Origin: Megalobrama amblycephala
Taxonomy: Eukaryota; Chordata; Actinopteri; Cypriniformes; Xenocyprididae
NCBI RefSeq assembly: GCF_018812025.1
Contig: NC_063062.1
Location: 39,913,496 to 39,977,495, forward strand
Direction of reading: 5' to 3'
DNA length: 64,000 nucleotides
Part shown: positions 44,879-55,884 of the stretch, piece by piece
Position numbering within the stretch: the first letter of the stretch is position 1
Layout of the letters: every line of letters begins with the position of its first letter
Program-made: the position numbers and the translations under genes
Notes under the pieces: model-generated
Database searches by the model: none
Told to the model about the DNA's origin: nothing
The model's input: the letters and a program-made list of their open reading frames with translations, nothing else

Positions 44879-45342
44879 TGTTACAACAGAGACACCGGAG
44901 GCAGGAATAAAAGCAGTTATGATGTTTATTGAAACAATCAGCAGAGCAACGGGTAAGTAGATGGTGAATAAGATGATCTTGGAGGTGAATGAGAGGTAAT
45001 ACTGTCCTTGTCTTTGTGTTTCAGGTGATGATGGAAGGAGACGCTGGAGATGGCAAACAGGAACACACACACACACACAGTCAGGTAGGAACACGAGGAG
45101 AACTGGAGACGATGGAGACGAAGGAGATGATGAAGACAGGTAAGTATCGCTTTGGGAGTCCTTAAGGTAAGCATACAACAGGTTGTATCACAAACGAGAC
45201 CGGACAATGTGTGTGTGTGAGTGTGGGGGTTTTATGCAAGCGCTGATGACTGTGGTGATGATGTTCAGGTGGCGGTGATTAGTAGGCTGGTGATTGAGTG
45301 CGTGGGTAAGGGAGTGAGGTGGAACCTGACGTGTCTGTGACA
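44879..45342 (-). mobile_element. Solo LTR (gypsy-type), 464 bp
   Basis: It starts tgttacaacagagac and ends gtgtctgtgaca. The 5-bp target duplication is catac (44874-44878 and 45343-45347). A (CA)n run lies at about 45065-45080. No internal region is attached, so it arose by LTR-LTR recombination. The orientation is inferred from similarity to the minus-strand LTRs in the window. Confidence 0.75.
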
Positions 45343-45527
45343 CATACATGCTGTGTACGATTAATGGTATATGATTTTATCATCTCATACATCTATTTTG
45401 TAATTATTTTAAGTGTAACGATAATCAGATATTGTCATTAAACCCTTTCAGATGATGTGCTAACTAGTTGATTTAGTATTAACAATAATGTGCTCCTTAT
45501 TGCAATACAATATTGTCACACTATAGC

Positions 45528-46002
45528 TGTCAGGAATGTGAAGAGAGAGAACTCAAATGCAGAGGATTCGTGCAACAGTTTATTAGGCACAACAAAAAAA
45601 TCCAATAAACATCCAATGTGTGTAGTGACACACACACGAACAGAAAACTGGTCCAGAGCCGTCCGTACAGAAACCTGCGGACACAGGCTGTGGAGACCAC
45701 CACAGGTGCAATGCCCAACGGGACGAGGAACGAGAATGAGGATAGCGGGCACACGGCCAGCTGAAAGACTCCTCGTCTAGGCGTCCTGAGCACAGCAGCG
45801 GAAGAAGGTAAGACACAAAGCACAGGTACAACAGTTCATGAACAACAGCATGAAATCTACTGACAACAAGGGGCAGACACAACAGAGAATAAAAGGGAGG
45901 AAGGGAACAAGCGACAGGTGAGGGCAAGCCCAGGTCACGAGCTGCAGAAAATGACAGGACACAGACAACAGGGGAGCCGATGAAGCACCCTGAACCGTGA
46001 CA
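45528..46002 (-). mobile_element. Solo LTR (gypsy-type), 475 bp
   Basis: It starts tgtcaggaatgtgaag and ends tgaaccgtgaca. The 5-bp target duplication is atagc (45523-45527 and 46003-46007). The last bases match the LTR end of the element at 23-28 kb, indicating a related family. Confidence 0.85.
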
Positions 46003-46260
46003 ATAGCAACGCTCTCCCACATATTTTGCTATTATAACTGCGCTTATTTCCGTCATTGGTATAAGTTGCAGTGGGTGGTAATAGACAAGAAATGTACAGT
46101 TTTCTACCATCTTACTCATAGTTTCTTTAGTCGCTCGGCAAACCTTACAGCCTGGACCCCTGTAGGAGTTCCACCCTTACAAGGGATTCATGAACAACCA
46201 TCACAAAACAAAAAACAGTCGTAGATCATCTAGGTAACCACACAGTATTAATAATCAATG

Positions 46261-46482
46261 GTTCACAAACTTTTGAGCGGGTCGTTTTTATAAATTCAGC
46301 TGTTTTTTTTTTTGTTTTTTTGTCTTGTGGACCATATGTAAACATATTTATGTAAAATATCTTACTCAAGACAGTACTAAATAAAAAAATAACATGCATA
46401 TTGTATGATCCCTCTTTGTTAAAATTATTAACATTTTCACAGATGCAAGGGGTTCACAAACTTTCAAGCAGCACTGTATGGG
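46261..46482. mobile_element. Tc1-like terminal fragment
   Basis: The sequence gttcacaaacttttgagc at the left and ggggttcacaaactttcaag toward the right end (closing gcagcactgta) resembles the terminal region of fish Tc1-type MITEs. The paired outer ends are not both present. Confidence 0.35.
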
Positions 46483-46615
46483 ATAAATGTATGTGTCAAT
46501 ATATGGAATTGTTCCAATTTCTAATAGGTTTCATATATTCATATTCAGACTGCATATATGCATATACGTGTTTACTTTATATGAGCATATATTGCATATA
46601 TTGATATTTCATATA

Positions 46616-46693
46616 CAGCTCTGGAAAAAATTAAGAGACCACTCCAAGTTCAGAAATCAATGTTAAGTGGTCTCTTAATTTTTTCCATAGCTG
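46616..46693. mobile_element. 78-bp palindromic mariner-type MITE
   Basis: The two arms (cagctctggaaaaaattaag and onward; mirrored by cttaattttttccatagctg) are about 30-bp inverted repeats separated by less than 25 bp. They are flanked by TA at 46614-46615 and 46694-46695. It is little more than two joined terminal repeats and would form a hairpin. Confidence 0.8.
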
Positions 46694-47019
46694 TATGTAC
46701 ATATATTACATTTCCGTAAGGGTAAGTGGCTGCTATGTTTGCTAGGCAGTTGCTAGGGTGTTCTGGGTGGTTGCTAGGACATTGCAGATTGACAGAAAGA
46801 CGGGGAGTTTTTCAGTTTCTTTTTCTTTCAATAATTTGCATAAAGGCACAAGTTTCAACACCAAAACATTTCAGCAGGATTTTTGTCTTTTCCTTTTCCA
46901 TTTCTATTTGAAATACAGTGCTGTCTATAAACCTGTAATACTGGAACTGTCTGCCAAAGTTATTGAATTAATATTGCTGTAAGAAGGTATAAAACACTAC
47001 ATGTGCATTTCTCCAAAGG

Positions 47020-47370
47020 TGCAGAATTTTCACCAAGTTGTAATTCCACAGCCCTTTCAGTCCCATGATCTTAACCAGTCAGAGGTAAGAGAAGCTTGTA
47101 GCCCCAGACTAATTGGTAAAATGGTTAAAACACACACACACACACACACACAACGGTCCATTATTTGGATTAGTGTTGAGATTTTATATATATATTATAT
47201 AAATTATTATGTTCAAGAATTGATTATTATTATCAATAAATAACCATTGAAGCTGATGGCACATTTGTTTTTCTTGCAGGTTCCTCTGGTCAGCGACTCT
47301 TCCATGCCTCACCATCCTGCAGAAAATCCCACACAATACAGTGAAACAGCTCCTAAATATGAATCTTAAA
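47020..47370 (+). CDS. Two orphan exons, C-terminus of an unidentified gene
   Basis: Two phase-0 exons are suggested. The first, 47020-47085, follows the acceptor tctccaaag and ends before gtaagaga (VQNFHQVVIPQPFQSHDL and a short tail). The second, 47280-47369, follows ttttcttgcag and encodes VPLVSDSSMPHHPAENPTQY, a short serine/proline-rich end and a stop. A 3' UTR-like stretch with aataaa-type signals follows (about 47629 and 47752). I do not recognise the protein. Upstream exons were not found; an adjacent open segment at 46131-46222 ends in a stop and cannot be joined in frame. It could be a chance arrangement. Confidence 0.35.
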
Positions 47371-47592
47371 AAGTGGACAAAGTTGTGGTCCTGCCGTTGG
47401 GCTTTACTCTTTCGCAGGAAACACAGGTTCTTCCAGTGATTTACTGTCCTTTATCTCTGCTTTCCTTTCTCTAAAAAAGAGGACATCGCTTGATCAAATA
47501 GTAACAGTATCTTGTCTTGAATAGTAATTGTTAACACAAATCTGTTTCACAATTTTTTTTACATCAACAATGGTGCCTGATCATCAGTGAAA

Positions 47593-47632
<40 letters not shown>

Positions 47633-48011
47633 AAACTCTTTATATAACTTAACGAATATTACTGATACAAACTGAATGTTTAAAACTCGCAAAGCAAAAG
47701 CAAATATTAAAATGATTCCTCAAAGTCTTAGCCTTCATGTTTTGGGATTGAAAATAAAATCAAAGATCAGAGTAGCCCAAACATCAGTCTCATTTCTTTT
47801 CTTTCTGGATCTGAGTACTAGATCTGTTATTTTCCAGTGATAAATGGTCAATGTTTATTGAGCGTGGTCAAACATAGAAACAAGCAGATTCTGCGCAGGA
47901 CAACAGCATGCCCTCTAGAAGCTACCCAAAATTCAAATTCAAAGAATTAAAATTTTTTATGTCAGGGGTGTCCAAACTTGATCCTGGAGGGCCACTGTCC
48001 TTACACATCAG
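47371..48011. other. 3' UTR-like sequence and hAT-type end
   Basis: It contains an A tract of about 27 bases near 47600 and, at 47963-48000, ggggtgtccaaacttgatcc, the left tip of a hAT-type MITE family. The Harbinger element starting at 48012 is inserted inside that tip sequence. Confidence 0.5.
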
Positions 48012-49148
48012 GGGCCATATTCAAAAAACATCTTAAGGCTAAAAGAAGCTCCTAACTTGCCGATTTAGGAGAAACTCTTCAAAATAATGTGCGTGTCAGT
48101 CCTAAATTTAGGACTCCTAAATGTTTGTTCTAAGAGTATTTTACAAAGCATTTTAGCACTAAAACTAGTGCCTAAATCTGTGAAAAGTTAGGAGTAGTCA
48201 AGAAGACTCCTAAGTCACCAAGACCAAATCACAAACAATCCTAAAATGGCTGTTGCCGGCAATCTGCCTCAGCAATGTGCCTAAAGACACTGTATGCCTT
48301 GAGGCAATAGGCAATGCTTGGGTGCTGAAACTTTTCTTCATAAATGCAACAAATATTTTGATTTATAGATTTTATTCTGGGACGACCTAAACGTTGATTT
48401 ATGTACAGACAAAATGCATTGAAATAGGAAGAATAAAATATTGCTGCCAAGTTGAAAACAATATCCTACTGATGTTGGCGCCAATAGCCGCAGAGTTTAA
48501 ATTCCGGCTCATCGACCTTTCCCGATCCCATCCCCATTCAAGTTTAAAAAAAGGATTGGGAGGTTGAGAGTATCACACAACAGAAGAGGACAGAGAAGGT
48601 AAGAAAGTTTCAGCAGATCTTTATTGTAGCAGAGGATGGAGGGGCACAGGAATTAGTTATGTGTTCAACTTTCGCAAATGCTTGATCTCCTTTTTCAGGG
48701 TTTTCAGCCTCTCCTCAGGCTCCTTTATGTCATGTTTGTAGTCTCTCTATCAGTGTAGAAAGAGGAAAAGTGTAGAAGAAAAAGTGCTGGAGAACATAGT
48801 GCTGAATCTTGTGTTGTCCTTGATGTGATCATCTGGGCTTTTCTGTTATCTGTTGCTCAGGTAGAGACAAGCAAAGAATTGTGTTTTGTTTCTCTCACCA
48901 TTCACTGCCTACATAGTGAAACAGGTATGAAAAAGATACTTTAACCACATAAATAAGTGCAAACAAAGCAGGTTCTGTTACACTTACCTTTGACCATTTT
49001 CGAGCCCAGTTTAAGTCATCCTTTGAGAGTGTAATTATATAAGACAAAAACATACCTTTGGTTTTAATGGAGTGGAATGGACGACAGACGCCAGGGGAGC
49101 GCAAGCGCTTTGGAAAAGAAGAAGAAAGGCGACCGGGTGCGCTTTCCA

Positions 49149-49337
49149 CTTGTGAACGGCCCCTCATATCATATTCTTTGCAAACAGTGGCAACTTCGTT
49201 GCAGATAAGACACACCGGCTTTGCATTTACAAAACCAGGTAGGATGAACGCATAGTTGTCTTTCCATTCTTCTTTGTATGCCCTATTTTTGCAGTCAACT
49301 TTACGCTTTAGACTCTTTGATAGTGCCAGTTTCTCTC
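49149..49337 (-). pseudogene. Zinc-finger N-terminus of a hAT transposase (SPIN-DOC/GTF2IRD2-like)
   Basis: On the minus strand the frame reads SLKRKVDCKNRAYKEEWKDN, then FVNAKPVCLICNEVATVCKE, then YDMRG. This is the first half of the CxxC zinc finger found at the start of hAT-type transposases and of host proteins derived from them. Homology ends abruptly at about 49149, before the HxxxxH pair. A TGA lies immediately upstream of the frame. It is a truncated insertion or capture inside the Harbinger element. Confidence 0.6.
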
Positions 49338-49870
49338 ACCAGAGCTTAAATGTTAACATCACTCTGTACACGACATAATAGCATACCTACAGCATGCAAA
49401 AAGTTTAAATAAATGCAGTTTAGTATCATGTAATTTTGACCTTCAACCGTTTGGGGCCAATTGAAGTCCACTATAAGGACATGGACATCTTGGATGACAT
49501 GGGGGTGAGTAAATTATCAGGACATTTTGGTAACGCTTTAGATTACAGCCCGGAAAGTACTGCGTAATTACAACAAATTTACAGTGTAACTTTCGATAAT
49601 TATAGTGTAACTATACAATAAGTACGTGTAAGTATAGGGGAACAGTATTTAAAGTCTTACGAATAAAGGGGTAACAACCAGGAAAATAACAAATTAATTA
49701 TACTGTAAGTACTTTAGAACTAAGGGGTACTTACACTGTTATTATGATAGACAACAATCTCACGTTTGGGAACAATTTAGCGAGAAAGTGCACTGATTAA
49801 GTTGTTTCAAGGCAAGTAGAAAGAACTATTGCAATATTTTTTTAATACATGGGGAAATATGCTTTTGTTT

Positions 49871-50305
49871 CATGTAGTTACAGGGTAAGTATGACATTAC
49901 GGGCCGTAAATTAAAGTGGTGCTTGTTGCCCTCTTATTTCATGTAGTTACAGGGTAAGTTTGACATTACGGGCCGTAAATTAAAGTGGAGCTTGTTACAC
50001 TCTTATTTCATGTAGTTACAGGGTAAGTTTGACATTACGGGCCGTAAATTAAAGTGGAGCTTGTTGCCCTCTTATTTCATGTAGTTACAGGGTAAGTTTG
50101 ACATTACGGGCCGTAAATTAAAGTGGAGCTTGTTGCCCTCTTATTTCATGTAGTTACAGGGTAAGTTTGACATTACGGGCCGTAAATTAAAGTGGTGCTT
50201 GTTGCCCTCTTATTTCATGTAGTTACAGGGTAAGTTTGACATTACGGGCCGTAAATTAAAGTGGTGCTTGTTACACTCTTATTTCATGTAGTTACAGGGT
50301 AAGTA
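49871..50305. repeat. 69-bp minisatellite, six copies plus a partial
   Basis: Units start at 49871, 49940, 50009, 50078, 50147 and 50216, with a 21-bp partial copy at 50285. Each begins catgtagttacagggtaagt and contains acgggccgtaaatt. The copies differ at only a few positions, so the expansion is recent. Each unit carries a gtaagt splice-donor-like word. Confidence 0.95.
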
Positions 50306-50643
50306 ATTAAAAAAAAACGCAAACAGTCATATCACTTGGAAAACTTTATTTGAAAAACAACTTATTTCAAAACAATTTTAAAGTTACAACACTTCTTATT
50401 CGTTTCTCTTGCTTGGCTTCCTCCTCTTGTTCCTCTTTTTCTTTCTTTCCACTGATGAATCTTAAGAGGGAATCCCATTTGCTATTCTGTATTAAAAGAA
50501 AATACAGTACACCCGGAAATGTGCTCACCGTTTTACTTATCTTTTACCCTCATGCCATCTGAGATGTATACAACTTTCCTTCTTAAGATGAACAAAAAAA
50601 TCAGGATTACGGAGGAGTAGAAGACGAGTGTGGGTTCACCCAC

Positions 50644-51241
50644 TCAACCAGCGGAGAAGACAACTTGGAGCATATCACCACCTTGTCTCTGAACTTCGTC
50701 TCGACAGTGACCGGCACATGAAATGGGGGGGGGGGTGACATATGGTGTGGGTGATGGGTCTGGACATTGTGGCAGGAGGTAGTGGGGTGGATTGGCTGAA
50801 ATCCTGGTGTTTCCTGGTGAAATCCTTTGTGATCTGCTTAGCTGGCAGATCTCTGCATCAACATCCTCCTCAGCCACACTCATATCCACTGGTTCATCCT
50901 CCAGTTGCAAAGTGGTTTTTGAACTGAAATAATAACAGGTGTTATTAATTGTACATGTACAATGTAATATAGCTATGCATTTTGAAAACATTTAATTAAT
51001 AAAAAAAAGGTACTTCAGAAATGTTACAAGTATTGTTTCCAATACGTTGTTGAGTTATAATGTCAACATCTGACATATACTAACCTTCTGACCTGCATAT
51101 GGGGCAACAGGAAAGACATCACTCGTTCATACTTCCACTCCTTGACAGTGCCACCAGCAGAACCACTAGGCATTTTCTTTTGTTTTTTACTTCTTACAAA
51201 TGCATCTCTTAACAGCCTCCATCGTCGCTTGCATTCAGTAA
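50644..51241 (-). pseudogene. MADF/Myb-like protein of the Harbinger element (5' exon missing)
   Basis: In autonomous Harbinger elements this DNA-binding partner recruits the transposase to the ends. Exon 51241-51085 encodes the second half of a MADF domain (VTECKRRWRLLRDAFVRSKK; WKYERVMSFLLPHM). The donor at 51084 joins in phase to exon 50923-50644 (KTTLQLEDEPVDMSVAEEDV, proline-rich tail, stop). The acceptor upstream of 51241 (tatttcag) implies a first exon with the start and the first MADF helix. Only 55 bp separate it from the divergent transposase acceptor, so no room remains for it and the element is internally deleted. Confidence 0.65.
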
Positions 51242-51371
51242 CTGAAATAGAAAGTACATTTATAATTTAATACATTGTTGTTTCTTTTGTTCACAGATTC
51301 CTTGGCACAGGGGAAAGTTTCAGCAGTCTAGCATTTCAATATAGGCTCGGGATAAGCACCGTGGCTCAATC

Positions 51372-52832
51372 TGTCACGGATGCACACAGACAAGATGTTA
51401 GGATCCAGTTGCAGCATTTATTGGTAAATCCAAAACGTAAATCCCAAGACAGGCAAGGGTCAAACTCCACGTAGTCAGTCCACAAACAAAAAGCCAGAAA
51501 TGCAACGTGCATGTAACAAAACAACAAACCACAAACAAAGGTAGAACCAACTGAGTATAAATAGACAGATACTAATTAACAAACACAAAACAGCTGAATG
51601 CAATGAAGGATAATGAGTCCGGGAAGTGGGTATGGGAAATGAAGTTCTAAACAGTGACAAAAGTCTGTGTTGGAGTGCCCTCTAGTGGTTTAGCTAGGGC
51701 ACTCCAATTCGTGATCATGACAGTACCCCCTCCTTACGGAGCGGCTACCAGACGCTCCCTGGGACAACAAAAACACAACTCTCAGGAGGGAGGTGGACTG
51801 GAGGAGGACCAGGGGGAGGGTTGGCGGGCCAAGTCCGGGGTCCCGACAGATACCAGGGCGGTGCTGGCGGAACTGACCAGGCGGGTTCCAGAGGTTCTGG
51901 AGTCCTGGCTGATTGCCAGGGCGGCACTGGAGGAACTGACCAGGCGGGTTCCCGAGGGTCTGGAGTCCTGGCTGATTGCCAGGGCGGCACTGGAGGAACT
52001 GACCAGGCAGGTTCCCGAGGGTCTAGAGTCCTGGCTGATTGCCAGGGCGGCGCTGGAGGAACTGACCAGGCGGATTCCAGCGGTTCAGACGGCCGGGGCA
52101 GTGGCAGCAGGGCAGAAACCCTGGGCGACGACAGCAGGACAGAAGGCTTGGATGACGGCAGCAGGACAGACGGCTTGGGTGGCACCAGCAGGGCCAGATG
52201 CTTGGGCGGCGGCAGGGCAGACGACCTGGGCGGTGGCGTCAGGGCTGGCCAAGGGTGCTCCGTGGCCATATCAGGGAGAGCAGGCAGCTCGGTGACGGCC
52301 TCCGTGGCCGTACCAGGGAGAGCGGACAGCTCAGGCTGGGGCTGCTCTGGGACGGCAGCGGGCTCTGGAGCGGACTCCCTGGCTGGAGCGGACTCACTGG
52401 CTGGAGCGGACTCACTGACTGGAGCGGGCTCTGGGAAGGCCTCTAGGCCTTGAGGGATGATTGAAGCCTTCCTCCTCCTCTTCCTCCTCTTACGTGAGTG
52501 AAGAGGAGACTCAGTGCCCACCTCCTCTGTGGCGGCTGGAGCGGACTCACGGACTGGAGCGGACTCACGGGCTGGGAAGTCTCTTCGGTAGGGTTCAGGT
52601 TGACCAGGTGTAGCCCACTGGCTTCTATGACCGAGATATTTGATGAAGCCCCAAAAATCCAAAATCTGCAGCCCATCCATCTCCCATTGAGGCAGAGAGT
52701 CATTAAGACAGTTATTAAATATCTCCTTCAGCGCAGCGGGTATGGGAAATTAAGTTCTAAACAGTGACAAAAGTCTGTGTTGGAGTGCCCTCTAGTGGTT
52801 TAGCTAGGGCACTCCAATTCGTGATCATGACA
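51372..52832 (-). mobile_element. Non-autonomous LTR element (1461 bp) inserted in the Harbinger transposase
   Basis: The 5-bp target duplication is caatc (51367-51371 and 52833-52837). The full LTR is 51372-51722 (tgtcacggatgc to gtgatcatgaca), but the other side carries only its last 94 bp (52739-52832). A polypurine-type run (plus-strand ccccctcctt) follows the full LTR at about 51726. No gag, protease or reverse transcriptase is present; the interior holds one proline-rich ORF. Mobilisation must have been in trans. Confidence 0.85.
51745..52735 (-). CDS. Proline/serine-rich ORF of the non-autonomous LTR element
   Basis: The frame is open from about 52735 (ALKEIFNNCLNDSLPQWEMD); the first internal Met at 52680 gives 311 codons starting MDGLQILDFWGFIKYLGHRS. 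A basic patch (RKRRKRRRKAS) could be a nuclear or RNA-binding signal. The C-terminal third has four 21-residue tandem repeats built on AWSVPPVPPWQSARTPDP (plus-strand 63-bp period, about 51856-52085). I recognise the N-terminal phrase from non-autonomous fish retroelements but know no function. The frame is intact while its surroundings are decayed. The repeats also keep the opposite strand open, so the + frame at 51821-52453 is a shadow. Confidence 0.55.
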
Positions 52833-53657
52833 CAATCTGTGCACATGACATGCAGAGCAATTGAGCGGAAAATGATGGCCTCACAGTTTCTTAAACCAAC
52901 AGAGGAAATGTGGCAAAATATTGCTTCAAAGTTTTGGGAGAAATGGAATTTTCCAAATTGCATGGGTGCAATTGACGGAAAACACATCACCTTAGTGTCA
53001 CCAGCACATTCAGGGAGCTTGTATTTTAATTACAAGGGAACAATCTCTATCGTCCTCCTCGCACTGGCTGATGCTGAGTACCGATTCACTTTTCTACAAG
53101 TGGGTGACTTTGGAAGAACAAGCGATGGAGGAGTGTATAGTGGTTCAGCACTTGGATGAGCAATGGAGGCCAAAACGTTGTCTGTGCCTGCTGACTGCCC
53201 TTTGCCAGGGTCTGGGGCGCAAGGGCCAATGCCATACACCATGGTGGGAGATGCGGCATTTCCTCTCAAGACATATTTGATGAGGCCATTTCCTGGGAGG
53301 CAAATTCCACAATGGCGACGCATTTTTAACTACAGATTGTCTCGGGCACGGATGGTTGAGTGTGCATTTGGCATTCTTGCATCCAGATGGAGGGTACTCC
53401 ATACAAAGATGAATGTGAAGCCATCGAATGCTGATTCTGTGGTCACTGCAGCCTGCATTCTCCACAATTTCCTCCTGAATCCTTCCGAGAACCAAAGGTG
53501 GCTGGATGAGGCAGAAGAAAGAGGGGAAGTGCTACCATGTGTGAGAAATATGGGTAGCAATAGGGGATGCAGGGAAGCCTATGATGTACGCGAGAGGCTT
53601 TGCACTTTTTTCACCTCCCCAGAAGGCCGAGTTTCCTGGCAAGAACAGATGATCTAG

Positions 53658-55884
53658 ACTTGTATTATCCTTATCAAAGAATTTGAAAATAGTCCTGCGT
53701 TGAACGTACAGGACATGTTGACTTGTAAATAGTTTTATTTTTGTGTGTGGTGGTGGAAAAAAAAACTACGGAGAATTGTTGAAAGTAAAGAAAGTTAAAA
53801 AAATAAAATACTTTAAACAGTTCTTGTCTCATTTTGTGTAAGGACACACGTTTAGTGTTTCATAACATGAAATATTGAATATACATATTTAAAAAAATAC
53901 AAGAAATATTTTTATACAATCTAAATACATTAATGTTAATCTTAATATATAACTGTTCATATATTTGTCTGCCTGAATACATGGAAGTAAATCCAAATAT
54001 TTATAATTATAAATATATACATGTGAATTGACAGTGACGTGACATACAGCCAAGTATGGTGACCCATACTCAGAATTCGTGCTCTGTATTTAACCCATCC
54101 AAAGTGCACACACACACAGTAGTGAACACACACACACACTGTGAACACACACCCGGAGCAGTGGGCATCATTTATGCTGCGGCGCCCGGGGAGCAATTGG
54201 AGGTTCAGTGCCTTGCTCAAGGGCACCTCAGTCGTGGTATTGCCAGCCCGAGACTCGAACCCACAACCCTAGGGTTAGGAGTAAAACTCTCTAACAATTA
54301 GGCCACAAGTTCCCCATTGACATTGATAATATGCAATTATTATTTTTATTATATAAAGTACATAGACATTTAAACTAAAATTTGCATTTCTATATTCAAA
54401 ATGTAGAAATGTATAATATTTACTAAAATGAAAATTCATCAAAATTGTAACGTGTACTCCAGATTTATATTTATACATTATGTACACTTTCAACATACTT
54501 ATTTAGATGTACATTGATACATTAAGACGTTTTATAACTACTTCACGGTCTGCCCTATATAAATGACATGTAGCATACTAATTAGACATACAAATGTATG
54601 TACAACGAGCTATTTAATGCGTAAACTTAAATGTATACACCTACATGCTAATGACATTTAGCTGCAAAGTGACGACCCCCCCCCTTGTTTTTGAATAGGT
54701 TGGTTTAGGTCCGCCTGTCACGTCATTGCCTGCTGAGTTTCCCTCCAACGATGGGGAAAAACATATCTGATCGCATTATGCAAGTAAACACTGTTCATTT
54801 TTTTTAAATAAAATAATTGTTTTGAAATGATACAACTGAACTGTGAAATTGAAATGTTTCCTTTTGGCATGAATATAGCTTGTTGCTGGCATGGTGTTAA
54901 ATCATTAAAAAAAAAAAAAAAATTCTTTATGTAATGTACTAAATGTACAAAGTAGTTTAAATGTGCATAATTTCTTCTTTTTTTTTTTTTTTTTTACAAT
55001 TTCAGGTCAATCCATGTTCATTTTGCCCACACACATTTTGCCCACTTGCAGCACAGCAAAAATAGACTCGGTACGTAAACGATCGCTGCACTGCTGCAGA
55101 CGCACCGCTCCTGGAACGCAATGATGGACCGCAACCACGTGCAGTGTGAACGCTCTAATCCGTTAACATGGGTGCGTAAAAAAATACGCAACGCACACGC
55201 ACTGCAGACGGATTATGTGTGAAACAGGCGTAAGAGTTCTCCTAAATAGCAGTAAAAGTTCTTAGCTAAGAGTTTTCTCTTAATACCTATTCAAAAAGCT
55301 GCTGAGACCAACTTCTACTAAGGAATAGAGAGAAGTCTTAAGCTAAGAGTAAGGGCGGGGTTGACCTCGTTGCTATGGAGTATACACACAGTGATTGGCT
55401 GATAGGGGAGGAGTCAGTGAGGTGTCATGCTTCCATATTAAAATAAAGGTTTTAAAATACAAATGTTGCCCTATTCAAACAAATATGTTTTAATAAAAAT
55501 GTTGCCATTTTTCAAATAAAGGTTTTAGAATGTGGCTAAGTGTCACTAATTAAACTAGTATATACAGTTAATTGTGGATCGCCTCTTGGGTGTCTTCATC
55601 TCAAGAGAATGCAGAATTCAAGCGACAAATTATGTTTTATAAACAAAGTTTGGGAGAAACACATTCAGAGGGTCTTTCTAATCAGCTCAAGAGGAGGAAT
55701 ATATACACAGACGAGAGCCAACTCACCTATAGTTACTTCAACAGTTTTCTGTATCCCTTCGCCAACTCGATCCCATTGGACAGCACACCAAATATGTTTA
55801 TTTTATTTTTTTTAACTCTATTCAATCATTTGTAAGTGTGAACTCATGAAAACCACTGCCACAGGTAATTGGTAATCTTATCGT
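53658..55884. other. Non-coding right part of the Harbinger element
   Basis: AT-rich sequence with T and A tracts (about 54906-54923 and 54977-54997) and a SINE (separate entry). A second tract with ctaagagttttctcttaat inverted words lies at about 55240-55350. No gene is supported. Confidence 0.5.
54045..54312 (-). repeat. tRNA-derived SINE (minus strand)
   Basis: On the minus strand the A box tggcctaattg and the B box ggttcgagtctc are followed by a body with gaggtgcccttgagcaagg and a (GT)n-rich section. It is a widespread fish SINE type; the shorter copy at 29345-29480 shares its head. Confidence 0.8.

Larger units (their letters stand above)
51297..53657 (+). pseudogene. Harbinger DDE transposase (HARBI1-like), interrupted
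   Basis: The coding sequence is 51297-51371 joined to 52838-53657 across the LTR insertion: FLGTGESFSSLAFQYRLGIS, then VHMTCRAIERKMMASQFLKP. Catalytic residues are visible: first D in NCMGAIDGKH, second in YTMVGDAAFPL and final E in RARMVECAFGILASRWRVL. The GDFGRTSDGGVYSGS block is also typical of the family. Lesions are the LTR-element insertion after 51371, TGA at 53157-53159, and loss of the N-terminal exon(s) (the frame enters at a splice acceptor, tttgttcacag). The C-terminus, ending at 53657, looks complete. Confidence 0.9.

Noticed and set aside
45490..46119. Several frames of 70-180 codons on both strands
   Set aside because: They lie inside a solo LTR with exact target duplications and have no protein features.
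46131..46222. Open segment after tttctttag with a proline-rich peptide, considered as an extra exon of the orphan gene
   Set aside because: It ends in TAG before any usable donor and its phase does not fit the exon at 47020.
52198..52453. Open plus-strand frames across the proline-rich ORF region (for example 51821-52453, glycine/aspartate-rich)
   Set aside because: They exist because the 63-bp repeats keep several frames open; the minus-strand frame has the recognisable N-terminus and matches the element orientation.
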